The notes under the pieces were generated by a model that had not been told where the DNA came from, did no database searches, and worked only from the letters and a program-made list of their open reading frames with translations. Positions 11,593 through 22,356 of a stretch of DNA of 64,000 bases are shown here, in pieces (the stretch's first letter is position 1; the number at the start of each line of letters is the position of its first letter). The translations under genes were made by a program, and so were the position numbers. Source of the stretch: Phialophora verrucosa (Eukaryota > Ascomycota > Eurotiomycetes > Chaetothyriales > Herpotrichiellaceae); NCBI GenBank assembly GCA_002099365.1, contig MSED01000013.1, positions 1,426,001 through 1,490,000 on the forward strand. The letters are read 5' to 3'.

Positions 11593-12273
11593 GTGGTGCT
11601 ACTGTATGGCTGCGAAGGACTTGGGGCGCAGCACAAGGATAAACAGTGCCTTATGCAGGCTGCAGAAGACGAGGGCGAGAGGCACATACTCACTTTCGGC
11701 CGTGTTCTGATTGAGTCAGCCCTGCGCTCAGGGTTGTGCAAGTCAGGGTCAACGCCTATCTTACCCTACGAAGAAGCGTGCGCCGACCTCAACCTATCTT
11801 CTGACTACAACATCAGCACTGACCTAAGCAAACCTGTGGGCGACCCTCCCCACCCCAATCGTCTGACAAAGGGAGACCTTTGCTCTTCTGGCACAGACTT
11901 TGAGCCCAAACGTATCAGCTTAGTCTCTGCTACCTCCTCTTCCACGTCCGAGTCCATCAGTGATATCCGGGCCAATGTTAACGTGCGTCAGAAACAGGTA
12001 GTTTTCAAGGTGACATACAAGTTGAAGGATGCGAAGCATGAGCTTGCAGAGTACCTTGTAGGACACACAATCAGGAATGACATCAATTGGCTCCGACATG
12101 TGAATGCTGACATTGTTAAGATGCTACCAGGTCTGGTTGTGTGTCATATTGGGCAGGTGTTCCACGCGCTTCGTGATGAGGTGAGCCTATGGAGTATGGA
12201 GCGGATGCTGAACTTCTACGGACTGGACAAACAGTATCCCCATAACAGAGGGAATGACACGGTTCGTCACTGA
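11593..12273 (+). CDS. hypothetical open frame, unrecognised
   Basis: Longest plus-strand open frame (226 codons from a GTG, no nearby ATG) in the decayed region. Its middle is Ser/Thr-rich (VSATSSSTSESISDIR); its second half, VVFKVTYKLKDAKHELAEYL to ERMLNFYGLDKQY, reads like globular coding sequence. I recognise no family. With no convincing start, splice sites or neighbours it may be a fragment of a larger dead gene. Confidence 0.3.
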   Translation: MVLLYGCEGLGAQHKDKQCLMQAAEDEGERHILTFGRVLIESALRSGLCKSGSTPILPYEEACADLNLSSDYNISTDLSKPVGDPPHPNRLTKGDLCSSGTDFEPKRISLVSATSSSTSESISDIRANVNVRQKQVVFKVTYKLKDAKHELAEYLVGHTIRNDINWLRHVNADIVKMLPGLVVCHIGQVFHALRDEVSLWSMERMLNFYGLDKQYPHNRGNDTVRH

Positions 12274-12986
12274 TGACGGCAGTGGGTACGTACCTCTCTC
12301 CAGTCGTTCTTAGGAGTAGGGTTAAGGTGGCAAAGCATCATTATCGCTGAAGCACAATGTATTCGAGGCAATAATACAGCTCGAGTTCACGCGCCGATCA
12401 AGAATACCCTTACACAATACCCATGTATTAGGCTGGAGGAAGACCTAGGCCACGGTTCTCAGGAAGAGAAAGAAACGGCAGCATCCTACTGGATCCACAG
12501 CACCCATTTGTGCAAGTTCAAGGGGCGGCAGTGGACAGAGTGCATAAAGGTTGAGGTTTCCCGTCTCCACACCGACCACAAGGCACCGAATCAATCACGA
12601 CACATCCGAACCTTCTGCGAACCGGCAGTTCTGGCGGTGGAAAAGGACAGAGTAGACCTCGGCCACGATGCCGACAAGAAGCCGCAGCGAAAGAGCGTAG
12701 CGGCTAACAGTCGCGGAATCCAGCGCTGGTGCTCGCTGTTGTACCTTTTAGCGGTCGACGCTTTGCAACCCGGAGTCAGCTGCTCAAGCGCTGTGACTTT
12801 TACGGGAGCTACACTTTCAAGGATCGTTCCGGGGCGAGAGCCAGTCCTCCGACCGGATACTGGACTCACGGTAAACGGTGCAAGATGACCCCGATCGGGT
12901 TGACATGCGGGAGGAGCAGAAAGCAGCTGAACTGCCTCTTAAAGTCCGGGAAAGCATTTCTGGTCCACTGGATATGACGTACATAT

Positions 12987-13307
12987 TTATCCACACCTCT
13001 GGAGGAGGTCTGGGTTCATGGACGGGCGGTTGAAGTGACAGCGGATGTAGCTACGAAGACTATCGTAGAGCACGAATAAGGACCATTCCTCCTCTTTCGA
13101 AACCGGGGGGAAATCACAATACGAAAGTAGCAATGCGATGTTTTCAGCCACGTGTACATGGCTCTCATTTAGAAAGAGATAGCTATCGTCACATAGAACG
13201 AATGAATCGTAAGTGACAGCTCTATCTGGCCGATTTAAAGTGGTGGCTACCTGGAAGAAATCGTCGATCCCATCTTTAAACATCTGGAGGACAAACAACA
13301 GAGACAC
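12987..13307 (-). CDS. hypothetical open frame, unrecognised
   Basis: A 106-codon minus-strand frame with a hydrophobic/aromatic pattern typical of real protein (for example AVTYDSFVLCDDSYLFLNES). It lies in the decayed region and no domain is recognisable. Probably a gene fragment. Confidence 0.25.
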   Translation of the reverse strand: MSLLFVLQMFKDGIDDFFQVATTLNRPDRAVTYDSFVLCDDSYLFLNESHVHVAENIALLLSYCDFPPVSKEEEWSLFVLYDSLRSYIRCHFNRPSMNPDLLQRCG

Positions 13308-14346
13308 GGATCCGGTGTGAACTACAGAGCACGCGTGAAAGTCGCGGGCTAAGATGAGAGAGGTCGCAGGGTATTAAACGAGAAGCTCAGAGTCTTCAGC
13401 AGACCTACTTGTGGGAGGAAGAAAGTAATTAATGCCAGCGTGTCATGCGGACTGTCGAAGGCATCTCACAGCATACACATCTCAGATCCAATAACTGCCA
13501 AGTATTCAACAATGAGCTTCGGCCAAGTGGCCAGTTCCGAATCGGCCGCGTTTTAAAGCGCCAAACCGAGCATCAAGTGAAGTACCTGCATATTAATATT
13601 AGAGAGCAGGTTGTGCCGTTCAACGAAATCCAAGCCGGGCGCGACCCAAGAATCAGGTCGGGTCACCTGGCCATGCCCCGTATCAAAGCCCCAGAAGTCG
13701 ACTTCAATAGCAGATGCTAAGTCAGTCTTGGGGCCTCTGAGGATTTCGCGCCCCTTGTATACTAACGTGGAAGATGACGACCGTGCTCCACACAGACGCA
13801 GCGAGGACTGGGTCTACACACCGTACGACCTTCGACTTCGGCTACGGATTTAGACCTGTGAGGTTGCGTTTAGACTTGTTAAAATCCTCCTTCAGAGATT
13901 ACAGTTTTGTCAAGTCCTTACCAGAATTTTGTCGAACAGCCTTAACCTCGTCAAAGGTGGAGTCGGTGTCATATTCCGCGGCCGATGTCAGGAATAGCAA
14001 GCTGTCAAGAGTCTCACATAGATAAGCAGGCACTTGCACAAGAGAAGCATCCTTCTCTCATGCTTCGAGTCTTATGCTGCCTAGATGTCAAGGGTAGCCT
14101 AGTTCTTGAATACTATTGCTATTACCACGCTCTGCCTATCCTATTAGGTTATCCCTAGCAGTCGAATCTTGATCATTCCAGATTCCATCTTAGCTTTCAG
14201 CGTGAGAACGGAGTACTCGCGAGGTAATCCTGCATCCCGATTGAGCATTTGGAGCCCTGGCCTAGTCAATCCTGAGCCCGACTTGGCAGATATATGGGCG
14301 CACAACTTCAAGCTGGCATTCCTTCTTATAGGACGGACTTGGAAGT

Positions 14347-16016
14347 TTATTTGACGACCTTGCACCCATCCCCACTAGCAAGCACCAGTGTCAGGGCCTG
14401 CTTCTCAGTTCCTGGTGGCTCTATCGTGGTGTCAGGCGGCAAGGCCAGGTTCGGAAATGCTTGAAGGATCCGAGCCAGTCCTTATGACGCCTCAATCAGT
14501 GCCATGTCTATACCCAGGCACACCCTCGGACCACCGTTGAAAGGCAGGTAGGCCCATTTTATCCACTTGGCTTCCGTCAGCGCCCGATCTGCCCAGCGCT
14601 CGGGTTTGAATTCGAGTGCGTCGTCGCCCCAGAGATCTCTTCGACGATGCATGTGGTAGGGCGAGTATGTCATGGCCATTCCCTTCCTGATGAGCACTGG
14701 TGCGTTACCATCGGGGCCTCCGCCTCGTGGCATAATGGTCGTCTTATTCGCGAAACGGAGGTTGATCGGGACTGGGGGATATAATCTGAGCGTTTCGTTG
14801 AGGACGTGTTGCAGAAATGTCATCTTCCTGATATGTGCACGGCTCATGTACACTTGGTTTCCCATGATGTCGAAGATCTCTGCCTGCAGCCTCTTCAGAG
14901 TGCGTGGATGACGGACCAGCAGCCGGGCGGCCCACGTCATCAGACATGCGGTAGTATCGCGACCTGCTAGAAGCACGTTGATCATCTGATCGCGAACCTT
15001 CTCGGGGTCTTTCAGTTCATCGAACAGGTCTGTGATGAAAGCCAAGTTCTGCTTTGTATTTGACGTAGCTTGGGCCGAGATGGTTTTAGAATCGGACAAT
15101 GCTTGAGCGATGTAGCTGTCGACGTACATCTTGACGTCCTTGCAAGCCCTGACAAATCGCCTCGGCGTGTGAAGCCAGTAGAAGTCGCCCAGACGAGCGC
15201 GCATGGCCGTCACATTCGCGGCATACCCGAAACCCTCAGAGAACAAGTCGCGTCCCTCGTTGCGAAGTGCAGAGACCGACTGGTTGAAGATCAGCGCGGT
15301 CGTAGTATCGAGGGTATATCTGAAGAATATCGGCTGCAGGTCGACGACATCCGGGGCTCGCTTTATGGCGTCGACGAGATTGTCAGCGTGCTCATTGAAC
15401 ACCTCTAGGTTCTGGTACTGCATCCGGACGAACTGCCGACGCAAAATCTCACGGGAATGTTTCTAGGACCCACCATCTTGTGTGAATATTCCGTCACCCA
15501 AGAGAGCCCAGAATGAGTTCCGCCGGGGGCCAAACCCAATGTCTTCTCCGCAGAGTAAATAAGTAAGTATCCAGACCAATATGTGGTACGAGGGCCCGTA
15601 CCGTCGAACCGCGAAGATAATATCGCTTCAACATTGACGGGATCCATGGTAACGAATCCCGTCGCTCCAAGGAGGGACTGCTCAATATTCGGTCCAAGGG
15701 TGTCGTAGAATTCAGAGAACAGGGACAGTAACCGCTGTTCTGAGTTCGCTTTGAAGCCGCGATACACCAGGTCAAGGGATAGAGGCAATTAGTATGGCGC
15801 CTTGGCCTCGACTGGAAGGCAGCCATTGTCGATGCCGAATTTAGTCTCTCTCCGGCAATGATCGTAAGCTTGCTTTCCTGTCTGTCTGAACGTCGCGGTA
15901 CTGACAGTGTTTCGTAGTACAGCCTGCAGGCGTCTGAGTATCAAGAATAGGCATGCCGAGAGCAAAAAGCTGTTAACGAAGCTTTTGCGCACGACCGTTA
16001 CGAGCAAGTCAAGCAT
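14347..16016 (-). pseudogene. CYP52-like cytochrome P450 pseudogene
   Basis: Read from 16016 down: a membrane anchor (MLDLLVTVVRKSFVNSFLLS), a proline hinge, then the P450 fold with I-helix AGRDTTACLMTW, K-helix ETLR, PERW, and heme loop PFNGGPRVCLG with the Cys ligand. A 56-base intron (15546-15601, gtacgg...ggag) sits between SSRFD and EDIGFGPRRNSFW, as expected. This is the pattern of alkane/fatty-acid hydroxylases of the CYP52/CYP63 type. Three in-frame stops break it: TAA at 15789-15791 after VEAKAPY; TAG at 15463-15465, where the family has Trp in the GPxWKHSRE motif; and TAA at 14482-14484, just after MALIEAS. The frame is otherwise intact to 14347, so inactivation looks recent. Confidence 0.9.
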
Positions 16017-16584
16017 TGCGCCGTTTTAATGAGGATGATTGAAGACAGAAGCTAGCAAGAATCTTGAAAGGAAGGAGGCACTGGAGTCTGATGATGGCAG
16101 AAATCAAGCCAAACCCGCCAGCCTGTCATCTGGCTAGAGTCTCATCACTGAGCTAATCAATAGCAAGCATCTTGTCTCAGTTACTCAGACCCTGCCGGAG
16201 ACATTTGGCTCCGGAAAACGTCTGGCTTGCCAAGGAAGCTGAGACAGGAGAGGGTCAGCAGCTTCGAAACCAAGGAACTGGAGAGGTGTCGCCCGTGAGG
16301 GACCGAACAACTCTAAACCCTCACAGCCCACGGCATGTAGAATTTTAATTTCCTACCTCGGGCCCTCGATCACCTTGACCTACAAATTTAACGAGTGCAG
16401 AGAGACTTTCGAGATGCCCAAGCGAACACAGTGGGTGAAGATTCTCGTCTCAAAGTGGTCTTGCTAAGAAGATCAGGTGCAGAGGACTGATAAGGCATTA
16501 GGCCGCTAACGACTCTGAACGAGCACTTCTCGCTGCCTCGAGCCGTTTCAAGTCTCTATACAGGACGACAAAAGTCTGTTGACG
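16017..16584. other. intergenic, no gene seen
   Basis: 568 bases between the P450 start and the NB-ARC remnant. It holds the P450 promoter side and nothing else I can recognise. Confidence 0.4.
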
Positions 16585-17231
16585 ATCTACGATCGTTCGA
16601 AGTCAGCTCAAATCCCGATAGAGGCTCGCAGAAGCGGTTTTGCATATATGGTCCACGTGGCTCGGACAAGACAGAGTTCTGTTGCAGGTTCGCACAGGAG
16701 AATCAGAACAGGTCTGATCATCTTTTCAGCTGCTATCAATCACTAATCCCTGGCAGTCTAGGGGGAATATTCTGGATTGACGCAAGCTCGCCCGACAGAG
16801 AGCGACAGACCTATTCCGCCGTCGCTACAGAGGGAAAAAGAGACCCAAATGAACGAGCAGCCAAAGCTTGGCTCGCCTCCTCAGAGCGGCTGTGGTTGCT
16901 CATAATTGATAACGCGGACAACGACGCGGATCTAGAGGAGCTTGGGAACTGCATGCCCGAAGGAGCTCCGGGATGATTCTTGTTACGACCCGTAATCCTG
17001 TGCACCGAACGTTGGGTACGGTTGGGTGCCGATACTCCCACTTCGAGGAATTAGTCGAAGAGAATGTCAATTCCTTGCTACTGGCCACAGCAGGGGAGCC
17101 AAGACCGTGGACAGCGATGACCTAGAAGCTCGCGTCTCTCATTGCAAGGTCGCCAATAAGTGGCAGCCGGAGTGGTGTGACGTGCATCGTAGGATCATTT
17201 CTCGCAATCATCGTGGGTGCCACTCGGAATG
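16585..17231 (+). pseudogene. NB-ARC (NLR-type) ATPase remnant
   Basis: Plus-strand pieces of a fungal NB-ARC protein of the kind usually followed by TPR repeats. The first piece reads QKRFCIYGPRGSDKTEFCCR, a P-loop in which the usual GxGGSGKT has become GPRGSDKT. A 45-base intron (16712-16756, gtctga...ggcag) leads to GGIFWIDASSPDRERQTYSA, NERAAKAWL and the Walker B strand LWLLIIDNAD. At 16974-16976 a TGA appears; one frame over, the protein continues as GMILVTTRNPVHRTLGTVG and EENVNSLLLATAGEPRPW. A second stop lies at 17123-17125. No N-terminal effector domain and no C-terminal repeats are present. A dead fragment of a recognition-type gene. Confidence 0.8.
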
Positions 17232-17476
17232 ATTGTCGGCCGATGTGATCGCTATCTCCTTGATTGTGATGCTAAAGTCCAGCACAGATGCTTGCTTATC
17301 CGCCCTCTCCGCAGCAGGTTGATCACGCCACTGATGGCGTGGACCAATCTCTGATGAAGGGTATGGCGAACGACGATAGCCTGAGTGGAAGTAGGACCCT
17401 CATATACTGCCCCACTTGATTGGGGAGTTGTGTGTGCGCGAGCAGATGACCAAAGTGGCGGTCTCTCTACCGATCA

Positions 17477-19222
17477 TCATTGACGTCCAGGGTCGTCATG
17501 GTATTCGAATCTGGTGGTGATTCGATAAGAAGGATAGTCGCGGTCGTTTGCGACTTCAAATTTGGCCGCAACCGTCACACCGTCCAACACTAGATGGTCT
17601 TCTCTGTTCTGCTGATGACCAGGAGGCCTCATCAGAAGTCTTTCAAATCCCAGCCCTCTAGCCAATCTGGTATGATTCTTTTCCAAGTCGTGTGGAACCA
17701 GAAGCTTCATCCATAGCACCGGTAGTTGCTTTCTCGGCCCCAATCCCTCATGGACCCAATAGAATTCCAAAGAAAAGGCGAGATAACAATACTGGTCACT
17801 TTCCCAAGAGGGGACATCCCCTTCGGACATAACCATTTCGCGCAGTGACACGTAACCTTCGAAGCCCCTCCCACTAGTTATAAACTCTTGGTAGGCCGAA
17901 TTCCAGTTCTCGCGCGGAGTTGGTGCTTCAATGACATGCTGGGTGTGGTTCTTTCTGCACTCCTCGTCGCCATCCATTTCAAAACGAATAGCATGATGGC
18001 GACAGGTATCTATTTGCATCCAGATGGAGGATGTCATCTTGGACACTATGTAAGCGTCTTCGGACTCTAAAGGATAAAGATTGCAGATCTCAAATATGGC
18101 GTTGCATATTCGCTGGGACAGAGCACATCTAACGAAGAGATTGGGGCCAATCTTTTGGAGGACCATTAGGAAACCCTTTTGCAGGCCAAGTCGATGGTCC
18201 AGTCTCATGAAGTAATAGCGATGTGGGTACCTGACTTCGTACACGGTATACATATTAGCATTCGTAAAGCGTATGCCGTTATTAGTCAGAGCGAAGTCCC
18301 GTATAAGCCCAGGCCCAGGATCAGGATCAGAGGGAAGAACGTCACCCGACTCAGAGAAATCGCTTGGTGCCGTGGCAAAAAGGTCTCGGCCGGGGTAAAC
18401 CTGTTGGAGGGCCCCGCCGCCCAAACCTGGGGGCGGCGGCAGATACTCTGTGGGTCAAGTCAATGTATGTGGAAAGTGCCAAAAGATTGAGAGATCACTC
18501 GAGCGTTTGATAATCTCCTCCTGAAGCCTGACGAAAGCTTTGTCACCCTCGCCGTACAAAAGGGGCATGTTGACGTTGAATATGCCCATCAAGCAGTAAG
18601 CCAGATCTTCCGACCTCGTCGTCGTACGCTGAGATGCCCAGTACATTCTGCGAGCTACTGGGATATCAGGTAGAAGGGTACAATCCGTGAGAATTCGTTC
18701 GTCGACACCGGTAATTTCACAAACTGTTGACTTCAAGGCGCGCTTGGAGCCAACGTACTGCCAACTTCGATCGTAAAAGCGTAAGTTCGCAGGCGCAATG
18801 AGTTCCTGCAAGGTCCACCCGCGTGTATACCACCGGCAAGACTTCATAGCATCCTGAACGTCAGATCCTGGCTCAAGATCTGAGAGAAAGACATAGCAGA
18901 CTTCCGCATTGTGATACCACTTGAACATGGAGTTGATGGCCTCGCTTAGCTCCGCACTGCTGGATTTGTCAATGCTACAGGTGTCGACCCAGACGTATTT
19001 GATGTTACGTCGCCGGGCCTTCTGACAAGTGGAATGAATCTTCCAGTAGCCGGATTTCAGCGTAGCAGGGTGTTGGCGGTCGAAGGCTATTGCGGTCATC
19101 TCTTGGAAGTTTACTTCGTCGTCTTCGACCCAGGTGTGAGACAAGATAGCATAGTTGGGAATGTTTTCTCCCACAAAGACTCTCATCTGAAGAGTAGTGG
19201 TGTCAATCAGCCTGATCGGCAT
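17477..19222 (-). CDS. HET-domain protein with in-frame TGA
   Basis: Heterokaryon-incompatibility (HET) type protein, beginning MPIRLIDTTTLQMRVF and carrying YAILSHTWVEDDEVNFQEM, then YVWVDTCSIDKSSSAELSEAI, WYHNAEVCYVFLSDL and WYTRGWTLQELIAP in canonical order, and ending the HET part with TRSEDLAYCLMGIFNVNMPL and YGEGDKAFVRLQEEII. A TGA at 18455-18457 stops the frame at 255 residues, yet the same frame continues for about 325 more codons to 17477 with no other stop. Either the gene was truncated by one nonsense change, or a 51-base in-phase intron (18448-18498, gtgatc...cccacag) removes the stop. The intron would also remove the conserved SDLSIF segment, so I favour the nonsense mutation. 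HET domains trigger cell death after non-self recognition. The partner NLR remnant lies next to it. Confidence 0.75.
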
Positions 19223-19689
19223 CTTGACTGGGAGACAACGTCAAGCGGTGCTCGGGCACTCGAAATGGCTCGGAAGGACACCAAGGTCTTTGGAAAGTCG
19301 TGCTATTTTCCACGCTGGGAAGACGTGAAGGACGAGAAAGCGTGTGAGAGGAATGAAGAAGCCAGCTGCGAGGTTGGGGAAAGGCAGCGACTTTTGAGGC
19401 TGAGCAAAGTCCAAGCCTCGTGGCGCTCCCATGGCCACTTCCTGGGTGGGATATGAGCCAATCGGATATGTCCCTAGAGATTCGTACTCTCCAGCATACC
19501 GCATACCAGTCGAGACTCGAGTTTACCCAGCGGCGTCACAGACCTATGAACAGAGAAGGCGTTGCGACAAGTACAGCGGCATTTGTATTCAAACACCAGC
19601 CGATTCGCCGGCGGTGTTCACCAGCTGGTTTTTGAGCTGGCTTGACTGCCATACACGCCTACAACAACATGTCTAGCTCATTGCCCACA
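19223..19689. other. intergenic, HET promoter side
   Basis: 467 bases between two minus-strand genes. Only short chance frames are present. Confidence 0.4.
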
Positions 19690-20989
19690 TCACGTCAGTC
19701 TCTGCCCCGTGATATTCCACTCAACCTTGCTGATACCATTGTTGCCCATAAGCCACAAGGTGGTGAGATTCTCCCCAGTCCAGGCAAAATTCTGCACAGT
19801 ATAATTTGTCTGGATGCGAATAAGAAGCTGTCCCACATCATCGAGGACATCGACTCCTTTTCCGGAGCCGGTCAGCACAAGACCTTCCTGAGACACTTTC
19901 AACCCATCTGGGATCCAGTCTTGCGCAAGGTAGAAGCTACGCCTGTTCGAGACTCTGGTGCCGTTGTTCGTGACATCGAATGCATAGATAGCTCGCTTTC
20001 CAGTGGTGTTGAAAGTGGTACCCTGGCTGCCAAGCCTTGGGTCAATAGGCCCGCTTACAGCACCTGTGTCTGAGATGTAGAGAGTATTTCCATCCGGAGT
20101 GAAGGCAATACCATTCGGCTGCTGTAGGGTATCGTCGATGAGAAAGGTGGCACCAGTCTCGAGGTCAAAGCGATAGCTTGCGGTGCCCAACTGCGGCGCG
20201 GTATCTGTCAATGCGTTGAACCAACTGTATTGAGGATCAGTGAAGAAAATATCCTTCGTGACAGGATGGATAGCAACGTCATCAATGGTGTTGAAGTAGT
20301 AGCCAAAATAGTTGTTCAGGAGCACAGTGGAGCGGTTGGTGGCCGGGTCGACTGTTCGGATAGAGACCCTTTGCTCTCCACCTCCAATACTATCATTCCC
20401 GCCGCTAGCACCGAACACGATGAGGCCGTTACGGAAACTACCGCCGTTGGGAGCGTAGACAGGAGGATCCGGGATGTATTCGCTCAATGTCGGTGGATTT
20501 TCGTTGAGGTTGACCACGAGCTGAGGTAGAGTTCCCGCGGGAGGTGCTAGCTGCGATATGAAGAGCAAGTTCTGTTCCGGGGCATAGACAGGAGCTTCAT
20601 GCACTGCCGCCGATACTGAGAAGACAAATTCATAGCTTGGGTTACTTCCAAGATACTGCAGGCCACGTTGCTGGTCAAAGACAACAAAATCTGCAGCGTC
20701 GAGGAGGTCGAATGTTGAAGCGTTTCCTACTGAGGTATTTCGGTAGTCGAAGTCGGCAGCGTTGCTCGAGATGGATCGATTGAAGTGATATGGCAACACG
20801 GCGCCCTGCTAATTGTCAGTTGCGATTCGAAAGGAGACATCGAGGGCCGCTGACATATTGGTTCACGCAAACCACCGTTCCATTGAAGCCGCAGTCCTGA
20901 ACGATCGGTCTGGTCACACCAGATGGCTGGACCTGACCCAACACCGTAGCCGCTGAGAACAGCAAGACAAGAGCAGTGATTTTGATCAT
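19690..20989 (-). CDS. secreted SMP-30/gluconolactonase-like beta-propeller
   Basis: Exon 1 (20855-20989) encodes a signal peptide, MIKITALVLLFSAATVLG, and a short mature start. A 49-base intron (20806-20854, gtcagc...tagcag) leads to exon 2 (19690-20805) with GAVLPYHFNRS at the join. The mature protein (416 residues in total) has many Asn-X-Ser/Thr sites and propeller-type segments: EAPVYAPEQNLLFISQLAPP, NTIDDVAIHPVTKDIFFTDP, QPNGIAFTPDGNTLYISDTG and IPDGLKVSQEGLVLTGSG. The EAP, DD, NG and DG positions are where SMP-30/gluconolactonase enzymes place their metal ligands. It is probably an extracellular lactone hydrolase; the substrate cannot be told. An upstream in-frame ATG at 21010 would add seven residues. 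Confidence 0.88.
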
Positions 20990-21462
20990 TACGAAGCCTT
21001 TGTGCTGCAAGGATGGCAGCCTTCAAGCAGCTGTTTGAAGTTGTCCAGCAGTGGCAATCTCATCCTTTCATAGTATTGTCTGTGGGGTATACCAGCTCTT
21101 GACCCTCGGACATCCTCCACAACGTGCGGAGAACAAACCATTTTGTGAATCGTCATAGCCGGCTTGAGATACGAATTGCAGTAGATGTCTGTCGTTCACT
21201 ACTCGTGTTCCTGGAAATGCCAGGCTAGGGGTGTGGCGGATCTGCAATGCATCCCAGTATGCAGGAGCCTAGACGGTAATCGGGCTAGCGGGTGCAGAAA
21301 ATCTGCGGGGAAACCTGAAAAGATGCCACCGGGATACTCGTCCAACTGCCGCTCGGTGCAATGCCGGGCAATGCCGACATCACAAGAGGGAATTTGGAGA
21401 CAGGCAGGATCCTCCCTTTCGAGGGTGAGTACGAGGTACAGAGGCAAGAGACCGGTCCCGAA
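20990..21462. other. intergenic, lactonase promoter side
   Basis: 473 bases between the lactonase-like gene and the stop of LTO1, both on the minus strand. No further gene or repeat seen. Confidence 0.4.
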
Positions 21463-21984
21463 TCAGTGCCGTGCTTGCAGGCCTGTAGCGTCTTCAATGC
21501 CGGCATTTGAGGTGGAAGCTGGGTTGAGTGGCTCCCCCACGATGTTGGAGACGATCTTGGCTTTAGCTTTCGCCCTTGCAATCCGATCATCAAATTCCGT
21601 CACAGCTTCGTCCGAATTGTCTTTGGCAATAGTGGACCCTTTAGAAGTGGCGTGCAAGCCTTCGACGTGCCTTTGCAGCCGGCTACTATCAGACAGATGG
21701 GGAAGGGTCCGAATGATGCCTCCAAGGCGTGACACCTCCGAGGAGACTGGATTCACAGATTGGAGGGGCCCTTCTGCGTCGTCCGATCGAAATCTCCCCT
21801 GCCACAACAAAGCGCGTCCATGGAGCTTGCCGAGGTCCAAGGCTTTCTCATAACCTTTTTCGATTCCGAAGACTTTGCCTTCAATCATGCCTGCATATGT
21901 GCTATCGGATACTCCAGCGTCATAGCCTTCTTGATAGTAGCCATGCTCCAGTTCCAGAAGCTCGTCAAACGGGTCTGTTGCCAT
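21463..21984 (-). CDS. LTO1: LTO1 / ORAOV1-like Fe-S adaptor
   Basis: Single-exon, 173 residues. The N-terminal part, DPFDELLELEHGYYQEGYDA, then GVSDSTYAGMIEGKVFGIEKG and DLGKLHGRA, shows the spaced-glycine pattern (deca-GX3) of the essential protein Yae1 N-terminal family as found in Lto1. Lto1 works with Yae1 to recruit the cytosolic Fe-S assembly machinery to the ribosome-recycling ATPase Rli1/ABCE1. The C-terminal half is less conserved and ends without an obvious terminal Trp tail. It is transcribed away from the methionyl-tRNA synthetase gene across a 372-base shared promoter. Confidence 0.85.
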   Translation of the reverse strand: MATDPFDELLELEHGYYQEGYDAGVSDSTYAGMIEGKVFGIEKGYEKALDLGKLHGRALLWQGRFRSDDAEGPLQSVNPVSSEVSRLGGIIRTLPHLSDSSRLQRHVEGLHATSKGSTIAKDNSDEAVTEFDDRIARAKAKAKIVSNIVGEPLNPASTSNAGIEDATGLQARH

Positions 21985-22356
21985 GGTTGATTGACGATGG
22001 CTTCAGTCACGAAGGTGCCTTGGCGAGTGATGAGGAAGGTGTCCGAGAAGCGTGACCGCTTGCAGTAAGCTTGACATCAAAAGAGGGTAAAAGGCGCGTG
22101 AGGCGAGGCAGAGAAGACGGCGAGGAAATCTCAGGAAAGAGGCTGACAATAAGCTTGAATTTAGCGCCTCGGCGTTTGGCTGCGGGGAGGTTTGTGACTC
22201 CTTCGCCAGCGGCCTTCGAGATGCCACCATCCTGAGCTGCAGCCCATACATTTGACTCAACAGGATAAAATCTGTGTTTCTACGTGCTCTATCGAAGCCG
22301 TCGATCGACCCCTTCCGGGCCCTCCATTCTGAACCCTCTCGTCAACCTCGCCCACC
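21985..22356. promoter_or_regulatory. shared divergent promoter LTO1 / MetRS
   Basis: 372 bases between the start codons of LTO1 (minus) and methionyl-tRNA synthetase (plus). Both products serve translation, so co-regulation is plausible, but I see no specific regulatory motif. Confidence 0.55.

Larger units (their letters stand above)
2716..14346. other. gene-poor decayed region
   Basis: About 11.6 kb in which no complete gene can be built on either strand. Coding-like pieces occur with stops and shifts between them; those I can say something about are listed separately (J-like piece, QPQFF/QPPYY arrays, coiled-coil piece, SNF2 remnant, two unrecognised open frames). 2.72-4.1 kb contains only a short (ta)n run near 3352 and no recognisable gene. 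4.6-6.5 kb holds scattered short frames, including a run of alternating Ser/Glu/Asp codons on the minus strand at about 4729-4772. 13.3-14.3 kb also has only short fragments. Base composition does not look strongly AT-rich, so this is not an obvious RIP-made AT isochore. Confidence 0.6.

Noticed and set aside
13445..13720. Frame with FRIGRVLK resembling DUF6590
   Set aside because: The match is limited to one short motif and the next expected segments are absent.
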